Source: Metallyticus violacea (lineage: Eukaryota > Arthropoda > Insecta > Mantodea > Metallyticidae). From it: 64,000 bases of DNA. This document shows, in pieces, positions 11,479-26,200 of this stretch (positions within the stretch are counted from its first letter, which is position 1; each line of letters starts with the position of its first letter). The stretch is taken from positions 65,701,501 through 65,765,500 of the forward strand of contig CM060834.1 of assembly GCA_030762175.1 (NCBI GenBank), written 5' to 3'. The notes under the pieces are model-generated. The model had not been told where the DNA came from. It ran no database searches and worked only from the letters and a program-made list of their open reading frames with translations. The position numbers and the translations under genes are program-made.

Positions 11479-11835
11479 CAAAGAATCTCGAAAAGAAAAA
11501 AATTTTTTTTCGAAGTTTGAAAACTTCGTTAGAATCACTTTTTTTCCGTTCTTATTTGAGATAACTGGTTCTCTTTCATTATACTAGTTTGATAGCCTCA
11601 GACAAGCATATTATGCGCAAAGAATCTCGAAAAGAAAAAAATTTTTTTTCGAAGTTTGGAAACTTACTTAGAATCACTTTTTTTCCATTCTTATTTGAGA
11701 TAACTTGTTCTCTTTCATTATACTTGTTTGATAGCCTTAGACAAGCATATTATGCGCAAAGAATCTCGAAAAGAAAAAAATTTTTTTTCGAAGTTTGGAA
11801 ACTTCGTTAGAATCACTTTTTTTCCGTTCTTATTT

Positions 11836-14060
11836 GAGATAACTGGTTCTCTTTCATTATACTAGTTTGATAGCCTCAGACAAGCATATAATGCGCAAAG
11901 AATCTGGAAAGGAAAAAAATTTTTTTTCGAAGTTTGGAAACTTCCTTAGAATCACTTTTTTTCCATTCTTATTTGAGATAACTTGTTCTCTTTCATTATA
12001 CTTGTTTGATAGCCTCAGACAAGCATATTATGCGCAAAGAATTTCGAAAAGAAAAAAATTTTATTTCGAAGTTTGGAAACTTCGTTAGAATCACTTTTTT
12101 TCCGTTCTTATTTAAGATTACTGGTTCTCTTTCATTATACTAGTTTGATAGCCTCAGACAAGCATATTATGCGCAAAGAATGTCGAAAAGAAAAAAATTT
12201 TATTTCGAAGGTTTGAATATTCGTTAGAATCACTTTTTTTCCGTTCTTATTTGAGATAACTGGTTCTCTTTCATTATACTACTTTGATAGCCTCAGAAAA
12301 GCATATTATGCGCAAAGAATCTCGAAAAGAAAAATATTTTTTTTCGAAGATTGGAAACCTCGTTAGAATTACTTTTTTTCCGTTCTTATTTGAGATAACT
12401 GGTTCTCTTTCATTATACTAGTTTGATAGCCTCAGACAAGCATATTATGCGCAAAGAATCTCGAAAAGAAAAAAATTTTTTTTCGAAGTTTGGAAACTTC
12501 CTTAGAATCACTTTTTTTCCATTCTTATTTGAGATAACTTGTTCTCTTTCATTATACTAGTTTAATAGCCTTAGACAAGCATATTATGCGCAAAGAATCT
12601 CGAAAAGAAAAAAATTTTTTTTCGAAGTTTGGAAACTTCGTTAGAATCACTTTTTTTCCGTTCTTATTTGAGATAACTGGTTCTCTTTCATTATACTAGT
12701 TTGATAGCCTCAGACAAGCATATTATGCCCAAAGAATCTCGAAAAGAAAAAAATTTTTTTTCGAAGTTTGGAAACTTCCTTAGAATCACTTTTTTTCCAT
12801 TCTTATTTGAGAAAACTTGTTCTCTTTCATTATACTTGTTTGATAGCCTTAGACAAGCATATTATGCGCAAAGAATCTCGAAAAGAAAAAAATTTTTTTT
12901 CGAAGTTTGGAAACTTCGTTAGATTCACTTTTTTTCCGTTCTTATTTAAGATTACTGGTTCTCGTTCATTATACTAGTTTGATAGCCTCAGACAAGCATA
13001 TTATGCGCAAAGAATCTCGAAAAGAAAAAAATTTTTTTTCGAAGTTTGGAAACTTCGTTAGAATCACTTTTTTTCCGTTCTTATTTGAGATAACTTGTTC
13101 TCTTTCATTATACTTGTTTGATAGCCTTAGACAAGCATATTATGCGCAAAGAATCTCGAAAAGAAAAAAATTTTTTTTCGAAGTTTGGAAACTTCCTTAG
13201 AATCACTTTTTTTCCATTCTTATTTGAGATAACTTGTTCTCTTTCATTATACTAGTTTGATAGCCTCAGACAAGCATATTATGCGCAAAGAATCTCGAAA
13301 AGAAAAAAATTTTTTTTCGAAGTTTGGAATCTTCCTTAGAATCACTTTTTTTCCATTCTTATTTGAGATAACTTGTTCTGTTTCATTATACTAGTTTGAT
13401 AGCCTTAGACAAGCATATTATGCGCAAAGAATCTCGAAAAGAAAAAAAATTTTTTTCGAAGTTTGGAAACTTCGTTAGAATCACTTTTTTTCCGTTCTTA
13501 TTTGAAATAACTGGTTCTCTTTCATTATACTAGTTTGATAGCCTTAGACAAGCATATTATGCGCAAAGAATCTCGAAAAGAAAAAAATTTTTTTTCGAAG
13601 TTTGGAAACTACGTTAGAATCACTTTTTTTCCGTTCTTATTTGAGATAACTGGTTTTCTTTCATTATACTAGTTTGATAGCCTCAGAAAAGCATAGATGT
13701 GCGCAAAGAATCTCGAAAAGAAAAAAATTTTTTTTCGAAGTTTGAAAACTTCGTTAGAATCACTTTTTTTCCGTTCTTATTTGAGATAACTGGTTCTCTT
13801 TCATTATACTAGTTTGATAGCCTCAGACAAGCATATTATGCGCAAAGAATCTCGAAAAGAAAAAAATTTTTTTTCGAAGTTTGGAAACTTACTTAGAATC
13901 ACTTTTTTTCCATTCTTATTTGAGATAACTTGTTCTCTTTCATTATACTTGTTTGATAGCCTTAGACAAGCATATTATGCGCAAAGAATCTCGAAAAGAA
14001 AAAAATTTTTTTTCGAAGTTTGGAAACTTCGTTAGAATCACTTTTTTTCCGTTCTTATTT
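11836..14060 (+). repeat. 2225-bp (16-monomer) higher-order unit, copy 2 of 2
   Basis: This is a near-identical direct duplicate of the preceding 2225 bp. Its end is set by the first difference after the unit: TTTAAGATTACTGG at 14061, where the first copy reads TTTGAGATAACTGG at 11836. The marker CTGGAAAGG recurs at 11904 and GCATAGATG at 13691. A private change, GGTTTTC for GGTTCTC, lies near 13655. Confidence 0.9.
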
Positions 14061-16460
14061 AAGATTACTGGTTCTCTTTCATTATACTAGTTTGATAGCC
14101 TCAGACAAGCATATTATGCGCAAAGAATCTCGAAAAGAAAAAATTTTTTTTTCGAAGTTTGGAAACTTCGTTAGAATCACTTTTTTTCCGTTCTTATTTG
14201 AGATAACTTGTTCTCTTTCATTATACTAGTTTGATAGCCTTAGACAAGCATATTATGCGCAAAGAATCTCGAAAGGAAAAAAATTTTTTTTCGAAGTTTG
14301 GAAACTTCGTTAGAATCACTTTTTTTCCGTTCTTATTTGAGATAACTGGTTCTCTTTCATTATACTTGTTTGATAGCCTGAGACAGGCATATTATGCGCA
14401 AAGAATCTCGAAAAGAAAAAAATTTTTTTTCGAAGTTTGGAAACTACCTTAGAATCACTTTTTTTCCGTTCTTATTTGAGATAACTTGTTCTCTTTCATT
14501 ATACTAGTTTGATAGCCTTAGACAAGCATATTATGCGCAAAGAATCTCGAAAAGAAAAAAATTTTTTTTCGAAGTTTGGAAACTTCGTTAGAATCACTTT
14601 TTTTCCATTCTTATTTGAGATAACTTGTTCTCTTTCATTATACTTGTTTGATAGCCTGAGACAAGCATATTATGCGCAAAGAATCTCGAAAAGAAAAAAG
14701 TTTTTTTTCGAAGTTTGGAAACTACCTTAGAATCACTTTTTTTCCATTCTTATTTGAGATAACTTGTTCTCTTTCATTATACTAGTTTGATAGCCTCAGA
14801 CAAGCATATTATGCGCAAAGAATCTCGAAAAGAAAAAAATTTTTTTTCGAAGTTTGGAAACTTCGTTAGAATCACTTTTTTTCCGTTCTTATTTAAGTTA
14901 ACTTGTTCTCTTTCATTATACTAGTTTGATATCTTTAGACAAGCATATTATGCGCAAAGAATCTCGAAAAGAAAAAAATTATTTTTCGAAGTTTGGAAAC
15001 TTCGTTAGAATCACTTTTTTTCCGTTCTTATTTGAGATAACTGGTTCTCTTTCATTATACTAGTTTGATAGCCTCAGACAAGCATATTATGCGCAAAGAA
15101 TCTCGAAAAGAAAAAAATTTTTTTTCGAAGTTTGGAAACTTCGTTAGAATCACTTTTTTTCCGTTCTTATTTAAGATTACTGGTTCTCTTTCATTATACT
15201 ACTTTGATAGCCTCAGACAAGCATATTATGCGCAAAGAATCTCGAAAAGAAAAAAATTTTTTTTCGAAGTTTGGAAACTTCGTTAGAATCACTTTTTTTC
15301 CGTTCTTATTTGAGATAACTTGTTCTCTTTCATTATACTTGTTTGATAGCCTTAGACAAGCATATTATGCGCAAAGAATCTCGAAAAGAAAAAAATTTTT
15401 TTTCGAAGTTTGGAAACTTCCTTAGAATCACTTTTTATCCATTCTTATTTGAGATAACTTGTTCTCTTTCATTATACTAGTTTGATAGCCTCAGACAAGC
15501 ATATTATGCGCAAAGAATCTCGAAAAGAAAAAAATTTTTTTTCGAAGTTTGGAATCTTCCTTAGAATCACTTTTTTTCCATTCTTATTTGAGATAACTTG
15601 TTCTCTTTCATTATACTAGTTTGATAGCCTCAGACAAGCATATTATGCGCAAAGAATCTCGAAAAGAAAAAAATTTTTTTTCGAAGTTTGGAATCTTCCT
15701 TAGAATCACTTTTTTTCCATTCTTATTTGAGATAACTTGTTCTGTTTCATTATACTAGTTTGATAGCCTTAGACAAGCATATTATGCGCAAAGAATCTCG
15801 AAAAGAAAAAATTTTTTTTCGAAGTTTGGAAACTTCGTTAGAATCACTTTTTTTCCGTTATTATTTAAGATAACTTGTTCTCTTTCATTATACTAGTTTG
15901 ATAGCCTTAGACAAGCATATTATGCGCAAAGAATCTCGAAAAGAAAAAAATTTTTTTTTGAAGTTTGGAAACTTCGTTAGAAGCACTTTTTTTCCGTTCT
16001 TATTTGAAATAACTGGTTTTCTTTCATTATACTAGTTTGATAGCCTTAGACAAGCATATTATGCGCAAAGAATCTCGAAAAGAAAAAAATTTTTTTTCGA
16101 AGTTTGGAAACTTCGTTAGAATCACTTTTTTTCCATTCTTATTTGAGATAACTTGTTCTCTTTCATTATACTTGTTTGATAGCCTGAGACAAGCCTATTA
16201 TGCGCAAAGAATCTCGAAAAGAAAAAAATTTTTTTTCGAAGTTTGGAAACTACCTTAGAATCACTTTTTTTCCATTCTTATTTGAGATAACTTGTTCTCT
16301 TTCATTATACTAGTTTGATAGCCTCAGACAAGCATATTATGCGCAAAGAATCTCGAAAAGAAAAAAATTTTTTTTCGAAGTTTGGAAACTTCGTTAGAAT
16401 CACTTTTTTTCCGTTCTTATTTAAGTTAACTTGTTCTCTTTCATTATACTAGTTTGATAG
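14061..16460 (+). repeat. Monomer block derived from ~7.5-9.5 kb
   Basis: Monomer variants between about 14.2 and 15.4 kb follow those at about 7.55-8.75 kb at an offset of 6674 bp (48 monomers plus 2). They then follow 9.09-9.5 kb at 6951 bp, so this block holds two more monomers. Shared marks include CCTGAGACAGGC, CCTGAGACAAGC with AAAAAAGTTTTTTTT, GATATC and AAATTATTTTTCG. The copies at 42.6-44.8 kb and 57.2-58.6 kb belong to the other superblocks. Confidence 0.7.
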
Positions 16461-18703
16461 CCTCAGAAAAGCATAGATGTGCGCAAAGAATCTCGAAAAG
16501 AAAAAAATTTTTTTTCGAAGTTTGAAAACTTCGTTAGAATCACTTTTTTTCCGTTCTTATTTGAGATAACTGGTTCTCTTTCATTATACTAGTTTGATAG
16601 CCTCAGACAAGCATATTATGCGCAAAGAATCTCGAAAAGAAAAAAATTTTTTTTCGAAGTTTGGAAACTTACTTAGAATCACTTTTTTTCCATTCTTATT
16701 TGAGATAACTTGTTCTCTTTCATTATACTTGTTTGATAGCCTTAGACAAGCATATTATGCGCAAAGAATCTCGAAAAGAAAAAAATTTTTTTTCGAAGTT
16801 TGGAAACTTCGTTAGAATCACTTTTTTTCCGTTCTTATTTCAGATTACTGGTTCTCTTTCATTATACTAGTTTGATAGCCTCAGACAAGCATATTATGCG
16901 CAAAGAATCTCGAAAAGAAAAAATTTTTTTTTCGAAGTTTGGAAACTTCGTTAGAATCACTTTTTTTCCGTTCTTATTTGAGATAACTTGTTCTCTTTCA
17001 TTATACTAGTTTGATAGTCTTAGACAAGCATATTATGCGCAAAGAATCTCGAAAGGAAAAAAATTTTTTTTCGAAGTTTGGAAACTTCGTTAGAATCACT
17101 TTTTTTCCGTTCTTATTTGAGATAACTTGTTTTCTTTCATTATACTAGTTTGATAGCCTTAGACAAGCATATTATGCGCAAAGAATCTCGAAAAGAAAAA
17201 AATTTTTTTTCGAAGTTTGGAAACTTCGATAGAATCACTTTTTTTCCATTCTTATTTGAGATAACTTGTTCTCTTTCATTATACTTGTTTGATAGCCTGA
17301 GACAAGCATATTATGCGCAAAGAATCTCGAAAAGAAAAAAGTTTTTTTTCGAAGTTTGGAAACTACCTTAGAATCACTTTTTTTCCATTCTTATTTGAGA
17401 TAACTTGTTCTCTTTCATTATACTAGTTTGATAGCCTCAGACAAGCATATTATGCGCAAAGAATCTCGAAAAGAAAAAAATTTTTTTTCGAAGTTTGGAA
17501 ACTTCGTTAGAATCACTTTTTTTCTGTTCTTATTTGAGATAACTGGTTCTCTTTCATTATACTAGTTTGATAGCCTCAGACAAGCATATTATGCGCAAAG
17601 AATCTCGAAAAGAAAAAAATTTTTTTTCGAAGTTTGGAAACTTCGTTAGAATCACTTTTTTTCCGTTCTTATTTAAGATTACTGGTTCTCTTTCATTATA
17701 CTAGTTTGATAGCCTCAGACAAGCATATTATGCGCAAAGAATCTCGAAAAGAAAAAAATTTTTTTTCGAAGTTTGGAAACTTCGTTAGAATCACTTTTTT
17801 TCCGTTCTTATTTGAGATAACTTGTTCTCTTTCATTATACTTGTTTGATAGCCTTAGACAAGCATATTATGCGCAAAGAATCTCGAAAAGAAAAAAATTT
17901 TTTTTCGAAGTTTGGAAACTTCCTTAGAATCACTTTTTTTCCATTCTTATTTGAGATAACTTGTTCTCTTTCATTATACTAGTTTGATAGCCTCAGACAA
18001 GCATATTATGCGCAAAGAATCTCGAAAAGAAAAAAATTTTTTTTCGAAGTTTGGAATCTTCCTTAGAATCACTTTTTTTCCATTCTTATTTGAGATAACT
18101 TGTTCTCTTTCATTATACTAGTTTGATAGCCTCAGACAAGCATATTATGCGCAAAGAATCTCGAAAAGAAAAAAATTTTTTTTCGAAGTTTGGAATCTTC
18201 CTTAGAATCACTTTTTTTCCATTCTTATTTGAGATAACTGGTTCTCTTTCATTATACTAGTTTGATAGCCTTAGACAAGCATATTATGCGCAAAGAATCT
18301 CGAAAAGAAAAAAATTTTTTTTCGAAGTTTGGAAACTTCGTTAGAATCACTTTTTTTCCGTTCTTATTTGAGATAACTGGTTCTCTTTCATTATACTAGT
18401 TTGATAGCCTCAGAAAAGCATAGATGTGCGCAAAGAATCTCGAAAAGAAAAAAATTTTTTTTCGAAGTTTGGAAACTTCGTTAGAATCACTTTTTTTCCA
18501 TTCTTATTTGAGATAACTTGTTCTCTTTCATTATACTTGTTTGATAGCCTGAGACAAGCCTATTATGCGCAAAGAATCTCGAAAAGAAAAAATTTTTTTT
18601 TGAAGTTTGGAAACTACCTTAGAATCACTTTTTTTCCATTCTTATTTGAGATAACTTGTTCTCTTTCATTATACTAGTTTGATAGCCTCAGACAAGCATA
18701 TTG

Positions 18704-21700
18704 TGCGCAAAGAATCTCGAAAAGAAAAAAATTTTTTTTCGAAGTTTGGAAACTTCCTTAGAATCACTTTTTTTCCATTCTTATTTGAGATAACTTGTTC
18801 TCTTTCATTATACTTGTTTGATAGCCTTAGACAAGCATATTATGCGCAAAGAATCTCGAAAAGAAAAAATTTTTTTTTCGAAGTTTGGAATATTCCTTAG
18901 AATCACTTTTTTTCCATTCTTATTTGAGAAAACTTGTTCTCTTTCATTATACTAGTTTGATAGCCTTAGACAAGCATATTATGCGCAAAGAATCTCGAAA
19001 AGAAAAAAATTTTTTTCGAAGTTTGGAAACTTCGTTAGAATCACTTTTTTTCCGTTCTTATTTGAGATAACTGGTTCTCTTTCATTATACTAGTTTGATA
19101 GCCTTAGACAAGCATATTATGCGCAAAGAATCTCGAAAAGAAAAAAATTTTTTTTCGAAGTTTAGAAACTTCCTTAGAATCACTTTTTTTCCATTCTTAT
19201 TTGAGATAACTTGTTCTCTTTCATTATACTTGTTTGATAGCCTTAGACAAGCATATTATGCGCAAAGAATCTCAAAAAGAAAAAAATTTTTTTTCGAAGT
19301 TTGGAAACTTCCTTAGAATCACTTTTTTTCCATTCTTATTTGAGATAACTTGTTCTCTTTCATTATACTAGTTTGATAGCCTCAGACAAGCATATTATGC
19401 GCAAAGAATCTCGAAAAGAAAAAAATTTTTTTTCGAAGTTTGGAATCTTCCTTAGAATCACTTTTTTTCCATTCTTATTTGAGATAACTTGTTCTGTTTC
19501 ATTATACTAGTTTGATAGCCTTAGACAAGCATATTATGCGCAAAGAATCTCGAAAAGAAAAAAATTTTTTTTCGAAGTTTGGAAACTTCGTTAGAATCAC
19601 TTTTTTTCCGTTATTATTTAAGATAACTTGTTCTCTTTCATTATACTAGTTTGATAGCCTTAGACAAGCATATTATGCGCAAAGAATCTCGAAAAGAAAA
19701 AAATTTTTTTTTGAAGTTTGGAAACTTCGTTAGAATCACTTTTTTTCCGTTCTTATTTGAAATAACTGGTTTTCTTTCATTATACTAGTTTGATAGCCTT
19801 AGACAAGCATATTATGCGCAAAGAATCTCGAAAAGAAAAAAATTTTTTTTCGAAGTTTGGAAACTTCGTTACAATCACTTTTTTTCCATTCTTATTTGAG
19901 ATAACTTGTTCTCTTTCATTATACTTGTTTGATAGCCTGAGACAAGCCTATTATGCGCAAAGAATCTCGAAAAGAAAAAAATTTTTTTTCGAAGTTTGGA
20001 AACTACCTTAGAATCACTTTTTTTCCATTCTTATTTGAGATAACTTGTTCTCTTTCATTATACTAGTTTGATAGCCTCAGACAAGCATATTATGCGCAAA
20101 GAATCTCGAAAAGAAAAAAATTTTTTTTCGAAGTTTGGAAACTTCGTTAGAATCACTTTTTTTCCGTTCTTATTTAAGTTAACTTGTTCTCTTTCATTAT
20201 ACTAGTTTGATAGCCTCAGAAAAGCATAGATGTGCGCAAAGAATCTCGAAAAGAAAAAAATTTTTTTTCGAAGTTTGAAAACTTCGTTAGAATCACTTTT
20301 TTTCCGTTCTTATTTGAGATAACTGGTTCTCTTTCATTATACTAGTTTGATAGCCTCAGACAAGCATATTATGCGCAAAGAATCTCGAAAAGAAAAAAAT
20401 TTTTTTTCGAAGTTTGGAAACTTACTTAGAATCACTTTTTTTCCATTCTTATTTGAGATAACTTGTTCTCTTTCATTATACTTGTTTGATAGCCTTAGAC
20501 AAGCATATTATGCGCAAAGAATCTCGAAAAGAAAAAAATTTTTTTTCGAAGTTTGGAAACTTCGTTAGAATCACTTTTTTTCCGTTCTTATTTAAGATTA
20601 CTGGTTCTCTTTCATTATACTAGTTTGATAGCCTCAGACAAGCATATTATGCGCAAAGAATCTCGAAAAGAAAAAATTTTTTTTTCGAAGTTTGGAAACT
20701 TCGTTAGAATCACTTTTTTTCCGTTCTTATTTGAGATAACTTGTTCTCTTTCATTATACTAGTTTGATAGCCTTAGACAAGCATATTATGCGCAAAGAAT
20801 CTCGAAAAGAAAAAAATTTTTTTTCGAAGTTTGGAAACTTCGTTAGAATCACTTTTTTTCCGTTCTTATTTAAGTTAACTTGTTCTCTTTCATTATACTA
20901 GTTTGATATCCTTAGACAAGCATATTATGCGCAAAGATTCTCGAAAAGAAAAAAATTATTTTTCGAAGTTTGGAAACTTCGTTAGAATCACTTTTTTTCC
21001 GTTCTTATTTGAGATAACTGGTTCTCTTTCATTATACTAGTTTGATAGCCTCAGACAAGCATATTATGCGCAAAGAATCTCGAAAAGAAAAAAATTTTTT
21101 TTCGAAGTTTGGAAACTTCGTTAGAATCACTTTTTTTCCGTTCTTATTTAAGATTACTGGTTCTCTTTCATTATACTAGTTTGATAGCCTCAGACAAGCA
21201 TATTATGCGCAAAGAATCTCGAAAAGAAAAAAATTTTTTTTCGAAGTTTGGAAACTTCGTTAGAATCACTTTTTTTCCGTTCTTATTTGAGATAACTTGT
21301 TCTCTTTCATTATACTTGTTTGATAGCCTTAGACAAGCATATTATGCGCAAAGAATCTCGAAAAGAAAAAAATTTTTTTTCGAAGTTTGGAATCTTCCTT
21401 AGAATCACTTTTTTTCCATTCTTATTTGAGATAACTTGTTCTCTTTCATTATACTAGTTTGATAGCCTCAGACAAGCATATTATGCGCAAAGAATCTCGA
21501 AAAGAAAAAAATTTTTTTTCGAAGTTTGGAATCTTCCTTAGAATCACTTTTTTTCCATTCTTATTTGAGATAACTTGTTCTGCTTCATTATACTAGTTTG
21601 ATAGCCTTAGACAAGCATATTATGCGAAAGAATCTCGAAAAGAAAAAAATTTTTTTTCGAAGTTTGGAAACTTCGTTAGAATCACTTTTTTTCCGTTATT

Positions 21701-23287
21701 ATTTAAGATAACTTGTTCTCTTTCATTATACTAGTTTGATAGCCTTAGACAAGCATATTATGCGCAAAGAATCTCGAAAAGAAAAAAATTTTTTTTTGAA
21801 GTTTGGAAACTTCGTTAGAATCACTTTTTTTCCGTTCTTATTTGAAATAACTGGTTTTCTTTCATTATACTAGTTTGATAGCCTTAGACAAGCATATTAT
21901 GCGCAAAGAATCTCGAAAAGAAAAAAATTTTTTTTCGAAGTTTGGAAACTTCGTTAGAATCACTTTTTTTCCATTCTTATTTGAGATAACATGTTCTCTT
22001 TCATTATACTTGTTTGATAGCCTGAGACAAGCCTATTATGCGCAAAGAATCTCGAAAAGAAAAAAATTTTTTTTGAAGTTTGGAAACTACCTTAGAATCA
22101 CTTTTTTTCCATTCTTATTTGAGATAACTTGTTCTCTTTCATTATACTAGTTTGATAGCCTCAGACAAGCATATTATGCGCAAAGAATCTCGAAAAGAAA
22201 AAAATTTTTTTTCGAAGTTTGGAAACTTCGTTAGAATCACTTTTTTTCCGTTCTTATTTAAGTTAACTTGTTCTCTTTCATTATACTAGTTTGATAGCCT
22301 TAGACAAGCATATTATGCGCAAAGAATCTCGAAAAGAAAAAAATTTTTTTTCGAAGTTTGGAAACTTCGTTAGAATCACTTTTTTTCCGTTCTTATTTGA
22401 GATAACTGGTTCTCTTTCATTATACTAGTTTGATAGCCTCAGACAAGCATATAATGCGCAAATAATCTGGAAAGGAAAAAAATTTTTTTTCGAAGTTTGG
22501 AAACTTCCTTAGAATCACTTTTTTTCCATTCTTATTTGAGATAACTTGTTCTCTTTCATTATACTTGTTTGATAGCCTCAGACAAGCATATTATGCGCAA
22601 AGAATTTCGAAAAGAAAAAAATTTTATTTCGAAGTTTGGAAACTTCGTTAGAATCACTTTTTTTCCGTTCTTATTTAAGATTACTGGTTCTCTTTCATTA
22701 TACTAGTTTGATAGCCTCAGACAAGCATATTATGCGCAAAGAATCTCGAAAAGAAAAAAATTTTTTTCGAAGTTTGGAAACTTCTTTAGAATCACTTTTT
22801 TTCCGTTCTTATTTGAGATAACTGGTTCTCTTTCATTATACTAGTTTGATAGCCTCAGGCAAGCATATTATGCGCAAAGAATCTCGATAAGAAAAAAATT
22901 TTTTTTCGAAGTTTGGAAACTTCCTTAGAATCACTTTTTTTCCATTCTTATTTGAGATAACTTGTTCTCTTTCATTATACTTGTTTGATAGCCTTAGACA
23001 AGCATATTATGCGCAAAGAATCTCGAAAAGAAAAAAATTTTTTTTTCGAAGTTTGGAATATTCCTTAGAATCACTTTTTTTCCATTCTTATTTGAGATAA
23101 CTTGTTCTCTTTCATTATACTAGTTTGATAGCCTTAGACAAGCATATTATGCGCAAAGAATCTCGAAAAGAAAAAAATTTTTTTCGAAGTTTGGAAACTT
23201 CGTTAGAATCACTTTTTTTCCGTTCTTATTTGAGATAACTGGTTCTCTTTCATTATACTAGTTTGATAGCCTCAGGCAAGCATATTA
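18704..23287 (+). repeat. 4584-bp (33-monomer) higher-order unit, copy 1 of 2
   Basis: From 18704 onward the sequence matches 23288 onward with a constant offset of 4584 bp and no net indel. The upstream limit is sharp: GTG at 18703-18705 against ATG at 23287. Rare variants copied exactly include GAATATTCC (23473 in the next copy), CTCAAAAAG (about 19270), TTACAATCAC (about 19870), the GCATAGATG variant (20224) and AAATAATCTGG (22461). The block is itself a mosaic: its first part resembles 0.54-1.1 kb and 19.4-20.7 kb resembles 15.6-17.0 kb (offset 3753, exactly 27 monomers). Confidence 0.92.
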
Positions 23288-26200
23288 TGCGCAAAGAATC
23301 TCGAAAAGAAAAAAATTTTTTTTCGAAGTTTGGAAACTTCCTTAGAATCACTTTTTTTCCATTCTTATTTGAGATAACTTGTTCTCTTTCATTATACTTG
23401 TTTGATAGCCTTAGACAAGCATATTATGCGCAAAGAATCTCGAAAAGAAAAAATTTTTTTTTCGAAGTTTGGAATATTCCTTAGAATCACTTTTTTTCCA
23501 TTCTTATTTGAGAAAACTTGTTCTCTTTCATTATACTAGTTTGATAGCCTTAGACAAGCATATTATGCGCAAAGAATCTCGAAAAGAAAAAAATTTTTTT
23601 CGAAGTTTGGAAACTTCGTTAGAATCACTTTTTTTCCGTTCTTATTTGAGATAACTGGTTCTCTTTCATTATACTAGTTTGATAGCCTTAGACAAGCATA
23701 TTATGCGCAAAGAATCTCGAAAAGAAAAAAATTTTTTTTCGAAGTTTAGAAACTTCCTTAGAATCACTTTTTTTCCATTCTTATTTGAGATAACTTGTTC
23801 TCTTTCATTATACTTGTTTGATAGCCTTAGACAAGCATATTATGCGCAAAGAATCTCAAAAAGAAAAAAATTTTTTTTCGAAGTTTGGAAACTTCCTTAG
23901 AATCACTTTTTTTCCATTCTTATTTGAGATAACTTGTTCTCTTTCATTATACTAGTTTGATAGCCTCAGACAAGCATATTATGCGCAAAGAATCTCGAAA
24001 AGAAAAAAATTTTTTTTCGAAGTTTGGAATCTTCCTTAGAATCACTTTTTTTCCATTCTTATTTGAGATAACTTGTTCTGTTTCATTATACTAGTTTGAT
24101 AGCCTTAGACAAGCATATTATGCGCAAAGAATCTCGAAAAGAAAAAAATTTTTTTTCGAAGTTTGGAAACTTCGTTAGAATCACTTTTTTTCCGTTATTA
24201 TTTAAGATAACTTGTTCTCTTTCATTATACTAGTTTGATAGCCTTAGACAAGCATATTATGCGCAAAGAATCTCGAAAAGAAAAAAATTTTTTTTTGAAG
24301 TTTGGAAACTTCGTTAGAATCACTTTTTTTCCGTTCTTATTTGAAATAACTGGTTTTCTTTCATTATACTAGTTTGATAGCCTTAGACAAGCATATTATG
24401 CGCAAAGAATCTCGAAAAGAAAAAAATTTTTTTTCGAAGTTTGGAAACTTCGTTACAATCACTTTTTTTCCATTCTTATTTGAGATAACTTGTTCTCTTT
24501 CATTATACTTGTTTGATAGCCTGAGACAAGCCTATTATGCGCAAAGAATCTCGAAAAGAAAAAAATTTTTTTTCGAAGTTTGGAAACTACCTTAGAATCA
24601 CTTTTTTTCCATTCTTATTTGAGATAACTTGTTCTCTTTCATTATACTAGTTTGATAGCCTCAGACAAGCATATTATGCGCAAAGAATCTCGAAAAGAAA
24701 AAAATTTTTTTTCGAAGTTTGGAAACTTCGTTAGAATCACTTTTTTTCCGTTCTTATTTAAGTTAACTTGTTCTCTTTCATTATACTAGTTTGATAGCCT
24801 CAGAAAAGCATAGATGTGCGCAAAGAATCTCGAAAAGAAAAAAATTTTTTTTCGAAGTTTGAAAACTTCGTTAGAATCACTTTTTTTCCGTTCTTATTTG
24901 AGATAACTGGTTCTCTTTCATTATACTAGTTTGATAGCCTCAGACAAGCATATTATGCGCAAAGAATCTCGAAAAGAAAAAAATTTTTTTTCGAAGTTTG
25001 GAAACTTACTTAGAATCACTTTTTTTCCATTCTTATTTGAGATAACTTGTTCTCTTTCATTATACTTGTTTGATAGCCTTAGACAAGCATATTATGCGCA
25101 AAGAATCTCGAAAAGAAAAAAATTTTTTTTCGAAGTTTGGAAACTTCGTTAGAATCACTTTTTTTCCGTTCTTATTTAAGATTACTGGTTCTCTTTCATT
25201 ATACTAGTTTGATAGCCTCAGACAAGCATATTATGCGCAAAGAATCTCGAAAAGAAAAAATTTTTTTTTCGAAGTTTGGAAACTTCGTTAGAATCACTTT
25301 TTTTCCGTTCTTATTTGAGATAACTTGTTCTCTTTCATTATACTAGTTTGATAGCCTTAGACAAGCATATTATGCGCAAAGAATCTCGAAAAGAAAAAAA
25401 TTTTTTTTCGAAGTTTGGAAACTTCGTTAGAATCACTTTTTTTCCGTTCTTATTTAAGTTAACTTGTTCTCTTTCATTATACTAGTTTGATATCCTTAGA
25501 CAAGCATATTATGCGCAAAGATTCTCGAAAAGAAAAAAATTATTTTTCGAAGTTTGGAAACTTCGTTAGAATCACTTTTTTTCCGTTCTTATTTGAGATA
25601 ACTGGTTCTCTTTCATTATACTAGTTTGATAGCCTCAGACAAGCATATTATGCGCAAAGAATCTCGAAAAGAAAAAAATTTTTTTTCGAAGTTTGGAAAC
25701 TTCGTTAGAATCACTTTTTTTCCGTTCTTATTTAAGATTACTGGTTCTCTTTCATTATACTAGTTTGATAGCCTCAGACAAGCATATTATGCGCAAAGAA
25801 TCTCGAAAAGAAAAAAATTTTTTTTCGAAGTTTGGAAACTTCGTTAGAATCACTTTTTTTCCGTTCTTATTTGAGATAACTTGTTCTCTTTCATTATACT
25901 TGTTTGATAGCCTTAGACAAGCATATTATGCGCAAAGAATCTCGAAAAGAAAAAAATTTTTTTTCGAAGTTTGGAATCTTCCTTAGAATCACTTTTTTTC
26001 CATTCTTATTTGAGATAACTTGTTCTCTTTCATTATACTAGTTTGATAGCCTCAGACAAGCATATTATGCGCAAAGAATCTCGAAAAGAAAAAAATTTTT
26101 TTTCGAAGTTTGGAATCTTCCTTAGAATCACTTTTTTTCCATTCTTATTTGAGATAACTTGTTCTGCTTCATTATACTAGTTTGATAGCCTTAGACAAGC

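Larger units (their letters stand above)
9611..11835 (+). repeat. 2225-bp (16-monomer) higher-order unit, copy 1 of 2
   Basis: This block is repeated immediately downstream with a constant offset of 2225 bp. It begins with the diagnostic monomer CATATAATGCGC followed by CTGGAAAGG (9679). It contains the divergent pair of monomers at about 9954-10150 and ends after the GCATAGATG variant (11466) and the CTTACTTAG monomer (about 11665). The junction with the second copy lies between about 11780 and 11835. Only about four or five substitutions or tract shifts separate the copies by eye, for example CTCATTCATT near 10041 against CTCTTTCATT near 12266. Confidence 0.9.
1..18750 (+). repeat. Superblock copy A (~18.7 kb visible)
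   Basis: The whole stretch has a second copy starting at 28483. The offset is 28482 bp up to about 3.2 kb, 28065 from 3.6 to 7.3 kb, 28204 from 7.5 to 11.8 kb and 28343 from 11.9 to 18.7 kb. The steps are 417, 139 and 139 bp, which are exactly 3, 1 and 1 monomers. The duplication probably extends upstream of the window. It ends near 18.75 kb, where CTTCC replaces CTTCG of the other copy. Confidence 0.92.
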